A stretch of 6,726 bases of DNA from Bacillota bacterium (GTDB taxonomy: Bacteria; Bacillota; Clostridia; Acetivibrionales; Acetivibrionaceae): assembly GCA_023421115.1 (NCBI GenBank), contig JAEZUI010000072.1:1-6726 (forward strand). The letters are read 5' to 3'. Shown here piece after piece: positions 6,635 to 6,726 of the stretch (position 1 is its first letter; the number at the start of each line of letters is the position of its first letter). The position numbers and the translations under genes were made by a program. The notes below the pieces were generated by a model. It had not been told where the DNA came from. It searched no databases and worked only from the letters and a program-made list of their open reading frames with translations.

Positions 6635-6726
6635 GCGTAAAATACGACCCGTCTACAACTACTGCTCCTTCTGTTGTATAATTTTATCATGAAGTCTGCA
6701 AGATTCAGGCAGATCACTTGACCAAG
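6631..6726 (-). mobile_element. IS66-family insertion sequence, transposase-3' end (partial)
   Basis: From 6631 the sequence reads GTAAGCGTAAAATACGACCC. IS66-family terminal inverted repeats characteristically begin GTAAGCG. This tip falls at the exact place where the Cas3 reading frame stops. The minus strand just inside encodes what looks like a transposase C-terminus ending 28 bp from the tip. The element is therefore oriented with its transposase genes pointing back toward cas3, and the rest extends beyond the right edge. A short inverted pair, TACAAC (6654-6659) and GTTGTA (6673-6678), spans the transposase stop. Two independent signs support the family call, but only 96 bp are visible. 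Confidence 0.75.
6659..6726 (-). CDS. IS66-family transposase (TnpC), last 21 residues, partial
   Basis: On the minus strand, reading in from the right edge, the frame gives WSSDLPESCRLHDKI and a few more residues before a TAG stop at 6659-6661. The motif W-S-x-x-L-P-x-x-C resembles the C-terminal end of IS66 DDE transposases of Firmicutes, where a PWS..LP..C ending is common. The stop lies 28 bp from the IS tip, a normal distance. The gene is cut by the window edge. The longer minus-strand frame in another phase here (to 6490) runs antisense into cas3 and is not a gene. The fragment is short, so confidence depends mainly on its position next to the GTAAGCG terminus. Confidence 0.6.
   Translation of the reverse strand, partial: WSSDLPESCRLHDKIIQQKEQ

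Noticed and set aside
6677..6682. TATAAT as a + strand promoter in the IS end
   Set aside because: No convincing -35 box at 16-18 nt, and it lies within the minus-strand transposase end. AT-rich chance match is likely.
6490..6717. Minus-strand 75-codon frame crossing the cas3/IS junction
   Set aside because: It runs antisense into cas3 and crosses the insertion boundary. The neighbouring frame ending at 6659 fits an IS66 transposase C-terminus better.
1004..6726. CRISPR-associated transposon (type I-B Tn7-like) as an explanation for the transposase next to cas genes
   Set aside because: Such systems lack Cas3 and carry Tn7-type genes (tnsABC, tniQ). Here a full set of Cas3 motifs is present, and the neighbouring element has an IS66-type end that interrupts cas3.

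Overview
This window holds the trailer-side part of a type I-B CRISPR array and the interference (Cascade/Cas3) half of its cas operon. Low GC content, Csh1/Csh2-type Cas proteins and a CRISPR repeat ending in ATTGAAAC point to a Bacillota genome, most likely from the Clostridia. The species cannot be named from the sequence.

Layout: (1) 1-803 is a CRISPR array with eleven identical 37-nt repeats and spacers of 35-39 nt, running on the + strand and cut by the left window edge. The leader must lie to the left. The partial spacer at the left edge is identical to the spacer at 370-399, exactly five repeat-spacer units away, which implies a tandem block duplication. A 36-nt terminal spacer and a heavily decayed repeat probably finish the array at 876. 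(2) 877-1003 is an intergenic stretch with a good sigma-A type promoter and an imperfect palindrome over its -10 box. (3) 1004-6634 carries cas8b, cas7, cas5 and cas3 in one tight co-directional operon, overlapping by 4 nt or spaced by 14 nt. A strong candidate internal start inside cas8b would make the separate small subunit Cas11b. (4) From 6631 to the right edge the DNA is no longer cas3. It begins with the GTAAGCG tip typical of IS66-family insertion sequences, and the opposite strand encodes what looks like the last residues of an IS66 transposase. The insertion cuts off the C-terminus of Cas3, and the IS tip supplies the stop codon.

How it works together: pre-crRNA from the array would be cut 8 nt before the end of each repeat by Cas6, which is not encoded here. 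Cas5 caps the 5' handle, Cas7 coats the spacer, Cas8b finds the PAM, Cas11b (if made) forms the belly of the complex, and Cas3 unwinds and degrades the target. All visible catalytic motifs of Cas3 are intact, but its C-terminal region is lost. The usual downstream genes cas4-cas1-cas2 are absent from the window and, if present, lie beyond the insertion. The main points of interest are the IS66 disruption, the array duplication and the internal Cas11b start. I found no wholly new system.
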